From positions 1 through 64,000 of the forward strand of contig CAIRSA010000221.1 of NCBI GenBank assembly GCA_903881085.1: a DNA stretch of 64,000 bases, in the 5' to 3' direction. The stretch is from an uncultured Acidobacteriia bacterium (GTDB lineage Bacteria > Acidobacteriota > Terriglobia > Bryobacterales > Bryobacteraceae). The notes beneath the pieces were generated by a model, which saw nothing but the letters and a program-made list of their open reading frames with translations, did not search any database and was not told the origin of the DNA. Shown one piece after another: positions 52,946-61,541 of the stretch (its first letter is position 1; the number at the start of each line of letters is the position of its first letter). The position numbers and the translations under genes were made by a program.

Positions 52946-53767
52946 CTAACGTGTAATGCAGGCTTCAATCAGGCCATGCGGTTCATCGGTGGGCATGAAA
53001 ATCTCATTCTTGTTCTCAAGCCCAAGCACTTCCAGATTCACCGGCAGATAGTGTTTGTTCGGCAGCGTAATGCGGATCTCGCCGATCTGCGGATGCGCCT
53101 GCAGCACCGCATCGCCCATCGCATAAATGGTCTGCTGCACGGCCAGGCTATCATGTGCCGTGAAGACATCGATCATGATTTTGCGGCAACTCGCCATGGT
53201 TGCTTCAAAATCCAGATCAGTGGAATCGTAATTCCAGACGGCGCGAACAGACGTTCCAAGAATGCGGTCGCTGGTCTCTTTCAACGTGGTGTACTTGTCT
53301 TTCAGATACCCGGCAAAAGAGGATTTCGTGGTTTTCAAAACAACCAGATTATCGATGCCCGCCTGCACAGCAACGCCATCGCGTGTCATCTGAACGAATG
53401 CCAGACGCCGCGATTGCCCTTGCTCAAACGTGAACGGATCCAACCGGTCCCAGCGATGCTCCACAATGTCCATATCCACGCCAGTCACGTGCGCATGCGT
53501 GTCGAGAAAATGCTGGCCCAGCTTGATGGCGTAGCGCTCAGCAGGCGCCAGGCTCGTCTGCGCCGCGATCGCATAGACGGTGTTCTTCATGGTGTCTGTC
53601 GGTACAACCATGCTGTTGTCGCCTGTCAGGTAGCAGTTCTCAAACGGCCCTGCCAGCCTCACCGCAACGGTGAATTCGCGAAACTCGTGGCGATCTTCGT
53701 GCCGCTCAATCTTAGCCACGCGAACGCGCGCCTTGCCATACTCAATGCTCTTCAGTTTGCTGGTCAC
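52946..53767 (-). CDS. Urate oxidase (uricase)
   Basis: A 273-residue cofactor-free oxidase that turns urate into 5-hydroxyisourate with hydrogen peroxide. The YGKARVRVAKI start, DNSMVVPTDTMKNTVYA (with the catalytic T), TTKSSFAGYLKDKYTTLKE and LPNKHYLPVNLE are diagnostic. Length is normal. It is the last gene of the divergent-left operon and starts five bases after uraH. Peroxide production in the cytoplasm would need catalase, which is not in the window. Confidence 0.95.
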   Translation of the reverse strand: MTSKLKSIEYGKARVRVAKIERHEDRHEFREFTVAVRLAGPFENCYLTGDNSMVVPTDTMKNTVYAIAAQTSLAPAERYAIKLGQHFLDTHAHVTGVDMDIVEHRWDRLDPFTFEQGQSRRLAFVQMTRDGVAVQAGIDNLVVLKTTKSSFAGYLKDKYTTLKETSDRILGTSVRAVWNYDSTDLDFEATMASCRKIMIDVFTAHDSLAVQQTIYAMGDAVLQAHPQIGEIRITLPNKHYLPVNLEVLGLENKNEIFMPTDEPHGLIEACITR

Positions 53768-53772
53768 AAACG

Positions 53773-54099
53773 TTAGCTCCCTCGATAAGTGGAATATCCA
53801 AATGGACTCAAAAGCAATGGCACATGATAATGCTGCGCACCTTCACCGACGGTGAATACGATGACGACCTCAGGAAAGAAACCATCCTGATAAGCGCCGG
53901 TGTCGAAGCGCAACCGGTACACGCCTCCTGCGACGGACTGGCCTTCGCTGACGAAGCGTGCGATGCGCCCGTCTTTGTTCGTCACGCCATCGCCCATCAA
54001 CCGCCATTCCGCGGCCTCTTGCTGTTCCAGCGTCACTCGCACGCCTGCCGCCGGAGCGCCCCGCGCCGTGTCCAAAATATGTGTGCTGATTGAACTCAT
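53773..54099 (-). CDS. uraH: 5-hydroxyisourate hydrolase (transthyretin-like)
   Basis: A 108-residue enzyme for the second step of urate breakdown, hydrolysing HIU to OHCU. The STHILDTARGAPAAGVRV start and the C-terminal HYHVPLLLSPFGYSTYRGS are the family signature (catalytic H and R, and Y-R-G-S at the end). It overlaps the allantoinase fusion gene by four bases and precedes uricase by five. Confidence 0.96.
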   Translation of the reverse strand: MSSISTHILDTARGAPAAGVRVTLEQQEAAEWRLMGDGVTNKDGRIARFVSEGQSVAGGVYRLRFDTGAYQDGFFPEVVIVFTVGEGAQHYHVPLLLSPFGYSTYRGS

Positions 54100-55892
54100 A
54101 CGCCCAACAGTTTCCTCAATCGCAAAGCCGTGATCTTGCGCTGTTCCGCCCCGGCCGTGGCAATTTCCGTCTCGCGCGAATTCTCAAGCCGCGCCTGCAA
54201 TTGCTCCAACATTTCCGCCGCGCTCTTGCCCGTTGCGCAGATGATGAAGATGAAGCCGAAGCGCTCGAAATAGGCAGTGTTCTTCTCTGCCAGTTCCTCG
54301 CGAATCGCATCCGCTGCGTTGGCCACGCTGCTCTGTTCCTGCTTCGACCATGCAGACCCGCTGCGTGCGCCGATGCGTGGATGCGCGGCAAATGCTTCCC
54401 GCCAATCGTCCTCGGCCAACTCGTCGGCGAAGTGCTCGGCGGCAGCCAATAACTCACGCAGATTTGCGAATGGCCGCGCTTCCTCCATGCGCGAAGCCCA
54501 ACGCGTGCTGCCGCAACACTTCAGAAAATTCGCCGAGCGATTCAGCTCATACAGGCCATTGCGAACTATCTTGCCCTGCCGCTTGTCCGTCAGTTTCCCA
54601 TCGAGAAACACGGTCTTCCCGCGCAGAACTGTGCGCACCACAACGCCCTGTAAATCCCGCTCACGATACGGTGTCAGCGGATGTCTATGCTCAACGGGTC
54701 GCGACCAATCCACCTTCGCATCCGGATCGAAGAAAATCAGATCGGCATCGGCGCCCACCGCAATCGTGCCCTTACGCCCGGCTAGTCCAGCCAATCGCGC
54801 AGGCGCTGTAGAAAGCCATTCAGAGACCTGCGCCAATCCAATTCCGCGCCGCTTCGCCTCTGTCCAAATCGCAGCCAGTCCGAACTGCAGCGATGCGATG
54901 CCGCCCCACGCGCGAAAGAAGTCGCCAGCCTCGGTGCCTTTCATCGCCGGAGGACACGGTGAATGATCGGTCGCGATCAAATCCAGATCGCCATCGGCCA
55001 ACGCCTTCCACAGCAACTCGCGATTCGCATTCTCGCGAATCGGTGGAGCGCACTTGAACTCCGTCGAGCCTTCCGCAATTTCCTCCGCATCGAAGCACAA
55101 GTAGTGCGGGCACGTTTCTACCGTGATAGGCACTCCGCTTTCGCGCGCGCTGCGCAGCAGAGGCACGCCACTAGAAGCAGCCAGATGCACGATGTGCGTG
55201 CGCGCCTCAAATTCTCGGCTCAGCCGGATCATCAGCTCAATCGCTTCCAACTCCGCTGCCGGCGGGCGCGATGCAAGATACGTCGCATAGCTGCGTGGCG
55301 AGCCCTCGGGCTTGGCCGCCTCAATCGGCCCCGGCACTTCGGCATGGGCCAGGAGCACAGCGCTATTCTTTGCCAACGCTGGAAATGCAAGGCGCAAATC
55401 GGCCTCGTCCACCGATGGAAATTCATCGACTCCGGAGTGCACCAGAAAACACTTGAACCCCAACACACCTTCGTTGAGCAGCCGCTCAATCTGATCGGCG
55501 TTGCCCGGAACCACGCCGCCCCACAACCCCACATCCACTCGCAATGCGCCTTCAGCCGCCGCGAGCTTTGCCTGCAAGCCTTCCGTTGTGGTCGTTGCCG
55601 GAACGCTGTTCAAGGGCATATCGACAACCGTAGTCACTCCGCCAACAGCCGCCGCGTTGGTGCCCGTTGCAAAGCCTTCCCAGTCGCTACGGCCAGGGTC
55701 ATTCAAATGAACATGCGTATCCACAATGCCGGGCATCACTACGCAGGAGCCCGCATCGATCACAGTGCAGTCCGCAACCGCATCGTAGGCCTCAATCGCA
55801 ACGATTACACCGTTGGCGATGTGGATCGAGGCAGGCCCGATCTTGCCGCCATGCAACACGGCCTGTCCGCGCACTACCAGATCGCACCTCAT
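54096..55892 (-). CDS. Allantoinase-OHCU decarboxylase fusion
   Basis: A 598-residue two-domain protein. Residues 1-445 are allantoinase (AllB): metal ligands H60 and H62 in DTHVHLND, carboxylated K147 in LGFKCFL, H183 in LLAHAEV, H236 in IVHLAAS and D309 in ATDHSPCP. Residues 449-598 are OHCU decarboxylase (UraD): LNRSANFLKCCGSTRW, H504 in HPRIG and FGFIFIICATGKSAAEML. OHCU decarboxylase makes S-allantoin and allantoinase opens it, so the fusion joins two successive steps. The order is reversed relative to the pathway. It overlaps genes on both sides by ATGA. Confidence 0.93.
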   Translation of the reverse strand: MRCDLVVRGQAVLHGGKIGPASIHIANGVIVAIEAYDAVADCTVIDAGSCVVMPGIVDTHVHLNDPGRSDWEGFATGTNAAAVGGVTTVVDMPLNSVPATTTTEGLQAKLAAAEGALRVDVGLWGGVVPGNADQIERLLNEGVLGFKCFLVHSGVDEFPSVDEADLRLAFPALAKNSAVLLAHAEVPGPIEAAKPEGSPRSYATYLASRPPAAELEAIELMIRLSREFEARTHIVHLAASSGVPLLRSARESGVPITVETCPHYLCFDAEEIAEGSTEFKCAPPIRENANRELLWKALADGDLDLIATDHSPCPPAMKGTEAGDFFRAWGGIASLQFGLAAIWTEAKRRGIGLAQVSEWLSTAPARLAGLAGRKGTIAVGADADLIFFDPDAKVDWSRPVEHRHPLTPYRERDLQGVVVRTVLRGKTVFLDGKLTDKRQGKIVRNGLYELNRSANFLKCCGSTRWASRMEEARPFANLRELLAAAEHFADELAEDDWREAFAAHPRIGARSGSAWSKQEQSSVANAADAIREELAEKNTAYFERFGFIFIICATGKSAAEMLEQLQARLENSRETEIATAGAEQRKITALRLRKLLGV

Positions 55893-56746
55893 AACGATTC
55901 CAGAAACTCAGACAACAGATTCACTGCAACGCGCCTGCGGTACACCCTGGTCGAGCGGATATCGTCGATCGGCGAAATCTCATCCACCAACTGGCGGCAT
56001 GCATCTTCAATCAAGCTCTTCGAAAGGCGCTGGCCAACCAAAACAGACGCTGTCTTCACGCACCGCAACGGCAATGGCGCAACGCTTCCCAATGCCAGGC
56101 GCGCACGCTGCACCGTCGCCCCTTCAACCAGCACCGCGGCTGCAAAACAGACCTTGGAAATTGCCTGCGCCTTGCGCGTGCCGACTTTGCGATACGTCTC
56201 ATACGAGCTTTCCGACCGCCGCGGCAAGCGGATGCGCGATATCAGTTCGTCAGGCTTGCGAAGCGTTTGTTTGTAGCCGGTGTGAAAACTTGCATAAGGC
56301 ACCCAGCGCGAGCCATTCGCCGAGGTTAGCTCAATCTCCGCGTCATAAACCAGCAACGCCGGAGGCGTGTCAGCAGCAGGCGAACCATTGGCAATGTTGC
56401 CTCCCAACGTCCCGCGATTCTGCGTAGCCACTCCGCCAGTCTGTCGCGCAGCCTCTTGCAACAGCGGAAATTCGCGGCCGATGGCCGCCGAACGCAGCAC
56501 ATCCGTGTAAGTTGTCAGCGCGCCTATCGTGAGCCTGTGTTCATGCTGCCTGATGCCCGTCAGCTCTGGAACCCCGAGCAAACTAACAAATTTCTTGTGC
56601 TCCAGCTTGCCCGATTCCATCAACACCATCAGATCCGTGCCGCCTGCGAAGGGCTGCCACTGGCCCGGTTCGCTAGCCATCAGATGCAGCACGCCCTGCA
56701 AACTGCCCGGCGCGGCCATATGATATTCCGGTACGAAGCCCCTCAT
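55889..56746 (-). CDS. Xanthine dehydrogenase FAD-binding subunit
   Basis: A 285-residue subunit in the XDHB/CoxM family. FAD contacts are visible in PFAGGTDLMV and TQNRGTLGGNIANGSPAADT. It passes electrons from the iron-sulfur subunit to NAD. The ATG at 56746 overlaps the iron-sulfur gene stop by four bases; a longer frame to 56803 runs inside that gene and is not used. The subunit is cut off separately, so this is a three-gene XDH of the bacterial type. Confidence 0.93.
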   Translation of the reverse strand: MRGFVPEYHMAAPGSLQGVLHLMASEPGQWQPFAGGTDLMVLMESGKLEHKKFVSLLGVPELTGIRQHEHRLTIGALTTYTDVLRSAAIGREFPLLQEAARQTGGVATQNRGTLGGNIANGSPAADTPPALLVYDAEIELTSANGSRWVPYASFHTGYKQTLRKPDELISRIRLPRRSESSYETYRKVGTRKAQAISKVCFAAAVLVEGATVQRARLALGSVAPLPLRCVKTASVLVGQRLSKSLIEDACRQLVDEISPIDDIRSTRVYRRRVAVNLLSEFLESL

Positions 56747-57201
56747 GCTTCTCTCACCTTCGACACGGCATCCACAATGCGCATATAGCCGGTGCAGCGG
56801 CATAAGTTTCCAGCGAGCCCTTCGCGGATCTGCTCCTCGGACGGATCCGGATTATTTGACAGTAGATACGTCGCAGCCATCACCATGCCTGGTGTGCAGA
56901 TGCCGCACTGCGCGCCGCCGTTTTCGAGGAACGCCTTTTGCACTGGGTGCAATTCGTCCTTGTCGGCCAGGCCTTCAATGGTGATGATCTCTGAGCCGCT
57001 CGCCTGCAAAACCGGCACCAGGCAGCTGTTCACCAACTCGCCATTCAGCAGCACGGAGCAAGCGCCGCACTCGCCCTCGCCGCAACCTTCTTTCACTCCA
57101 GTAAGCCGCAGATCCTCTCGCAGCACGTCGAGCAATCGCGCCAAGGGATATGCCGAAACACTAACCTGCGCACCATTGACGTCAAAACGAATGTCAACCA
57201 T
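56743..57201 (-). CDS. Xanthine dehydrogenase [2Fe-2S] subunit
   Basis: A 152-residue subunit. The plant-type ferredoxin cluster has CGEGECGACSVLLNGELVNSC, and the second cluster has GAQCGICTPG and GNLCRCTGY. It carries electrons from the molybdenum site to FAD. It overlaps the molybdenum subunit gene by eight bases and the FAD gene by four, so stoichiometric production is expected. Confidence 0.95.
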   Translation of the reverse strand: MVDIRFDVNGAQVSVSAYPLARLLDVLREDLRLTGVKEGCGEGECGACSVLLNGELVNSCLVPVLQASGSEIITIEGLADKDELHPVQKAFLENGGAQCGICTPGMVMAATYLLSNNPDPSEEQIREGLAGNLCRCTGYMRIVDAVSKVREA

Positions 57202-59380
57202 GCACCACCTCCATCAGATCTTCCGGCAGCAATGGAATACGATTTACCGCCAACCCGATCGCATCCTCCACTGCATTCAAGATCGCCGGAGCGGGGCCAT
57301 CCATCGGTAGTTCGCCGATCCCCTTCGCACCCGAAGGCCCATGTGCGTAAGGGTTCTCCGCGAAGAACACGCGTATTGGTGGAAGATCAACCGATGTCGG
57401 CATGATGTAGTTGGTCATCTGCCCGTTGGCCATGCGCCCGTCTTTCCACACCACTTTCTCTGACAACGCGTAACCGATCGCCTGCGCCACGCCGCCCTCA
57501 ATCTGCCCCGTTGCAAACAGCGGATGAATCACGCGGCCCACTTCCTGCAAAGCCACAAAATCATCCACGCGCGTTTCATAGGTCGTCAGGTCGACAGTCA
57601 CTTCGGCCACGTAAACCGCATACGCGAATGTACCGTACGCATCGCCCTGATACTTCTCGTCGTCCCAATAAACATTGGGCGGCTCCACATACTGCTTGTA
57701 ACATCGCAGCTCTTCATGCGTCTGCAAATAGCTGTGGCACGAGGCTGTAAATTCCCCAGGCCCCACCATTTCCCGCAAGCCGCGTGCGGCTGTCTCCACC
57801 AGCTTCCCGACAATCATGCACGTGCGCGAGGCCACCGTTGGTCCGCTGTTCGGCACCAGCGCCGTATCGGGCTGCGCCACGGTGACCTTCTCATAATCGA
57901 TTCCCAATGCGTCGGCCGCAATCTGCGCCAGAATCGTATTCGTACCCTGGCCGATCTCAGAGCTCGCTACCAGCACCTTCACGTTGCCCAGCGCGTCAGC
58001 TTCTATCCCAACCGCCGATCGCAAGTATCGTTCGCCCGACCCCGTAAACCCTGCCCCGTGGAAAAACGTCGCAAAGCCGATGCCCTTGCGCAGCCTGCTC
58101 TCTGGATGCTGCAATGCGAACCTGCGCTTCTTCTCGTGATAGTCCGAACGCTCTAGCGCTTCGCTCAACAATTCATCCATCATCGAATCTTCTTCCATGA
58201 ACTGGCCTGTTGCAGTGGTCTCGCCAACACGCAGGAAGTTGCGCCGCCGGAACTCCTCCGCCGTCAGGCCCACGGCCGCGGCCACCTTGTTCATATGCCG
58301 CTCCAGCGCGAAGATGCTCTGCGGCGCGCCGAAGCCGCGAAACGCTCCATGCGGCGGCGTATTGGTAGCCATCGCCTTCGCCGTCACTCGCACATGATCG
58401 CATCGATACGGCCCCGCCGAATGAATTGCACCTCGCGAAAGCACCACGGCGCTGAGCGTGGCATACGCACCGCCATCAATGGTGAACTCAATGTCCATCG
58501 CCAACAGTTTGCCATCGCGGCTCACCGCCGTGCGATGCCGCGTGCGCGAAGGGTGGCGCTTGGTAGTCGCCGCCATGTCCTCCGCGCGATCATAGATCAT
58601 CTTCACGTGCTTGCCTGATTTCCATGCCAGCAACGCCGCATGCGCGGCCAGAATCGAGGGATACTCTTCCTTGCCACCGAAGCCACCGCCGGTAGCCATC
58701 TGAATCACGCGGATCTTCTCAGGCTCCACAGCGAACACCGGCGTCAAAGCCTTCTGCACGTAGTACGGGCACTGCAAAGAACCCCAAAGCGTGACGCTGC
58801 CCGCTTCCGCGAAAGCGATCATGCCGTTTGGTTCAATGTAGAGCTGCTCCTGCGCGCCGGTTTCGTACTCGCCTTCGACAATGATTTCCGCCGAATCGAA
58901 AACCGGCTCCACATCGCCCTTCTTCATCAGGTACGATTTCAGCAGGTTATCCGTGCCCCAGATCACCTGCTTGCACTTGAGCGAATCGTCCAGCGTGAAA
59001 ACCGGAGGCAGCGGCTCCGCCAGAATCCGTACGTGCCGGCGCGCTCGCTCCGCCTGATATTTGTCGCGATGGGCGATCAGGACGACAGGCTCTTCGGAAT
59101 GCCGGATCTCGCCATCGGCCAGACACGGCTGATCGTCGACGATCAATGCCACCAGATTGCGCCCGGGAATGTCCTTCGCGGTAACGATGGTGAACTCGCT
59201 CCAGTCGATGGCCGGGTCGAATTCAATGCCAGTGATGCGGCCGCGCGGAATCGAACTGCGCACCGTGACGCCGTGCAGCATGCCGGGGAACGTTATGTCA
59301 TCGACATACTGCTCCTTGCCAGTCAGCTTGCTGACGCCCTCTTTACGCAAAACCGAAGTGCCGACTACGCCTTTACTCAA
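57194..59380 (-). CDS. Xanthine dehydrogenase molybdopterin-binding subunit
   Basis: A 728-residue catalytic subunit that hydroxylates hypoxanthine and xanthine to urate. The molybdopterin-contact motifs are GGGFGGKEEYP, AFRGFGAPQ and SSEIGQGTNT. The catalytic glutamate is in SGAKGIGELPMDGPAPA. It begins with a TTG (59380) preceded by AGGAAGG about nine bases upstream. It is the first gene of a six-gene operon that goes on through iron-sulfur and FAD subunits, the allantoinase fusion, uraH and uricase. The substrate is inferred from these neighbours. No maturation (XdhC) gene is in the window. Confidence 0.93.
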   Translation of the reverse strand: MSKGVVGTSVLRKEGVSKLTGKEQYVDDITFPGMLHGVTVRSSIPRGRITGIEFDPAIDWSEFTIVTAKDIPGRNLVALIVDDQPCLADGEIRHSEEPVVLIAHRDKYQAERARRHVRILAEPLPPVFTLDDSLKCKQVIWGTDNLLKSYLMKKGDVEPVFDSAEIIVEGEYETGAQEQLYIEPNGMIAFAEAGSVTLWGSLQCPYYVQKALTPVFAVEPEKIRVIQMATGGGFGGKEEYPSILAAHAALLAWKSGKHVKMIYDRAEDMAATTKRHPSRTRHRTAVSRDGKLLAMDIEFTIDGGAYATLSAVVLSRGAIHSAGPYRCDHVRVTAKAMATNTPPHGAFRGFGAPQSIFALERHMNKVAAAVGLTAEEFRRRNFLRVGETTATGQFMEEDSMMDELLSEALERSDYHEKKRRFALQHPESRLRKGIGFATFFHGAGFTGSGERYLRSAVGIEADALGNVKVLVASSEIGQGTNTILAQIAADALGIDYEKVTVAQPDTALVPNSGPTVASRTCMIVGKLVETAARGLREMVGPGEFTASCHSYLQTHEELRCYKQYVEPPNVYWDDEKYQGDAYGTFAYAVYVAEVTVDLTTYETRVDDFVALQEVGRVIHPLFATGQIEGGVAQAIGYALSEKVVWKDGRMANGQMTNYIMPTSVDLPPIRVFFAENPYAHGPSGAKGIGELPMDGPAPAILNAVEDAIGLAVNRIPLLPEDLMEVVHG

Positions 59381-59502
59381 ATCGCACCGCCTTCCTATTT
59401 ATTGGAAACAGATAGCCCTCCTTGCGGAACGAGGATTCCCGACGGGGGATCATTGGGCGGTAGCAACATGGCTCTCTACACCTTGAAAAAGTGAGTATAA
59501 CA

Positions 59503-59531
59503 TTGAACCTCCGTCGCTGGTCTGTTATGGT
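59503..59531 (+). promoter_or_regulatory. Promoter of allantoate operon
   Basis: TTGAAC at 59503-59508 and TATGGT at 59526-59531 are separated by 17 bp. Transcription would start near 59538, only about five bases before the TTG at 59543, so the mRNA would be almost leaderless. It lies in the 162-bp spacer between the two divergent purine operons, where a common regulator would be expected. Confidence 0.5.
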
Positions 59532-59542
59532 GAGAACTAACT

Positions 59543-60799
59543 TTGTCGGACGTTAACTGGACGATCACTCCCGGCCTTGACCTGGCAACCCGCGCCGCCC
59601 AAGCGGTGGATCGTTGCTGCGCACTCGGACGCTTCACGGAAACCCCGGGCACAATCACCAGAACGTTTCTTTCACAGCCCATGCACGATGTCCACCGCGT
59701 GTTGCGCGAATGGATGACCGCCTTGGGCATGGACTCTTTCGTCGACTCCATCGGCAACCTGCGCGGCGTTTTGCGCGCCGCCAATCCGCAGCGCCTGGTC
59801 ATCGCCTCTCATCTCGACACCGTTCCCAACGCCGGCGCTTACGACGGAATTCTTGGCGTTGTCCTCGCGCTGGCACTGATCGAGGCGAGCCTCGAATCCG
59901 CCCCGCCGCCGTTTGGGATCGAAGTCATCGGCTTCTCTGAAGAGGAGGGCGTCCGCTTTGGCCTGCCATTCCTCGGCAGCACCGCCTTCACCGGAGGATT
60001 TCCGCCGGAACTGTTGGATCATCCGGGCAAGGACGGTACCACCATCGGTCAGGCCATACGCGACTTCGGCCTCGACCCATCCAAGCTTTCGAATGCCGTC
60101 TTCCATCCCGAAACCCGCGCCTATCTGGAATTCCACATCGAGCAAGGACCCGTACTCGAAAAGCTTGACCTGCCGCTAGCCGCAGTGGAAGGCATCGCAG
60201 GCCAGAGCCGCTTTCATATTCAAATCACGGGTCAGGCCAACCACGCCGGCACCACGCCCATGGACCTGCGTAAAGACGCACTGGCCGCCGCCGCGCACTG
60301 GATCTGCGCCGTTGAGCATTACGCCCGTTCCACCACCGGGCTTGTCGCAACCGTTGGCCGGCTGCAGGTAAAGCCTGGAGCCGGCAACGTGGTCCCAGGC
60401 GAAGTGGAAGCCAGCCTGGACGTCCGCCATCTCAATGATTCCATCCGCAACGAAGCCGTTCACGCCCTGCTCGACTCGGCACAACAAATCGCTGCTGCAC
60501 GCGGCTTGACCTTCGATGCCCAGCCACTGCTCGATCAACCCGCGGTGCTTTGCGCACCCGATCTCACTTCTTCCTTGCGCCGCAGCTTGAGAGCAGCAGG
60601 CTACAACGATCACGTGATGAGCAGCGGCGCCGGGCACGACGCAATGATCGTGGCTCCGCACATTCCAACCACCATGCTCTTTCTGCGCAGCCCCGGCGGC
60701 ATCAGCCACCACCCTAGCGAAAGCGTTCTGGTTTCGGACGTCGCCGCCGCGCTCGAAACCGGGCTCTGCTTCCTCAACGACCTGGAAAAGGATTTCTAA
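59543..60799 (+). CDS. allC: Allantoate amidohydrolase
   Basis: A 418-residue M20-family enzyme. Metal ligands are in ASHLDTVPNAGAYDG, FSEEEGVRFG and FHIEQGP; the dimer domain shows ITGQANHAGTTPM and the last ligand is in SGAGHDAM. It hydrolyses allantoate to ureidoglycine with release of ammonia and CO2. It starts with TTG at 59543; no Shine-Dalgarno is obvious, which fits the short leader. It is divergent from the xanthine dehydrogenase operon and precedes allE by two bases, which supports the allantoate assignment. Confidence 0.9.
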   Translation: MSDVNWTITPGLDLATRAAQAVDRCCALGRFTETPGTITRTFLSQPMHDVHRVLREWMTALGMDSFVDSIGNLRGVLRAANPQRLVIASHLDTVPNAGAYDGILGVVLALALIEASLESAPPPFGIEVIGFSEEEGVRFGLPFLGSTAFTGGFPPELLDHPGKDGTTIGQAIRDFGLDPSKLSNAVFHPETRAYLEFHIEQGPVLEKLDLPLAAVEGIAGQSRFHIQITGQANHAGTTPMDLRKDALAAAAHWICAVEHYARSTTGLVATVGRLQVKPGAGNVVPGEVEASLDVRHLNDSIRNEAVHALLDSAQQIAAARGLTFDAQPLLDQPAVLCAPDLTSSLRRSLRAAGYNDHVMSSGAGHDAMIVAPHIPTTMLFLRSPGGISHHPSESVLVSDVAAALETGLCFLNDLEKDF

Positions 60800-60801
60800 C
60801 T

Positions 60802-61536
60802 ATGCATCACTTGGGATTCACACGAACCATAGCAAGGTCGAACTATACGCTGCACACCCCCGATAGTTTCGTGCCCGCACCTCTGCCCGGCATGGCGAGG
60901 GCGACCGCGATCGTCCACGCCGCGCCCGCGCTTGGCGCCAAGTTTACGATGTACACCGCCGAACTGGAAGCCACCGGGCAGCTTGGCCCCTCCACCATGC
61001 AGCGCTTCGTCTACGTGCTGGAGGGCGAACTCACGCTCGATGCCAAGGGCAAGCAGCGGCGCATCACTCCGAACGGCTTCGCCTATATTCCAGCCGGCCT
61101 GCCGCACCGCATTCAGGCGAGCTCGAAATCGCGCGCCGCCGTTATCGAAAAGCCCTACCAGTCGCGCGATGGCCTCGGCAGCCCGGGGCTCGTGCTGGGC
61201 CGCGAAAAATCCGCGCGCCCGCAGCCGCTGTTGGGCGACGCTGATGTGCAGGTCCGCTCGCTCATCCCCGCCGACCCGGCCTTCGACCTTGCCGTCAACA
61301 CCATGACCTACGCCCCCGGCGCAACCCTGCCCATGGTGGAATCGCACGTCATGGAACACGGGCTGCTCATGCTCGATGGAGCCGGCATCTACCGCCTTGG
61401 CGACGACTGGCATCCGGTCTCTGCCGGCGACTTCATCTGGATGGGCCCCTACTGCCCGCAATGGTTCGGCGCACTCGGCAAGACCCCCGCTCGCTATCTC
61501 ATCTACAAGGATTGGAACCGTCACCCCCAGGCCTGA
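60802..61536 (+). CDS. allE: (S)-ureidoglycine aminohydrolase
   Basis: A 244-residue bicupin. The LGFTRTIARSNYTLHTPDSFV start and the second cupin with VESHVMEHGLLMLDGAGIYRL, where the metal-binding E and H lie, identify the family. The end WFGALGKTPARYLIYKDWNRH is also typical. It turns S-ureidoglycine into S-ureidoglycolate and ammonia in the step right after AllC. It lies between allC (two bases before) and the amidohydrolase (five bases after). Confidence 0.94.
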   Translation: MHHLGFTRTIARSNYTLHTPDSFVPAPLPGMARATAIVHAAPALGAKFTMYTAELEATGQLGPSTMQRFVYVLEGELTLDAKGKQRRITPNGFAYIPAGLPHRIQASSKSRAAVIEKPYQSRDGLGSPGLVLGREKSARPQPLLGDADVQVRSLIPADPAFDLAVNTMTYAPGATLPMVESHVMEHGLLMLDGAGIYRLGDDWHPVSAGDFIWMGPYCPQWFGALGKTPARYLIYKDWNRHPQA

Positions 61537-61541
61537 TCACT

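Noticed and set aside
54963-56276. Open frame of 437 codons on the plus strand
   Set aside because: It lies wholly opposite the allantoinase fusion and xanthine dehydrogenase FAD genes, has a composition typical of a GC-rich shadow frame and resembles no family.
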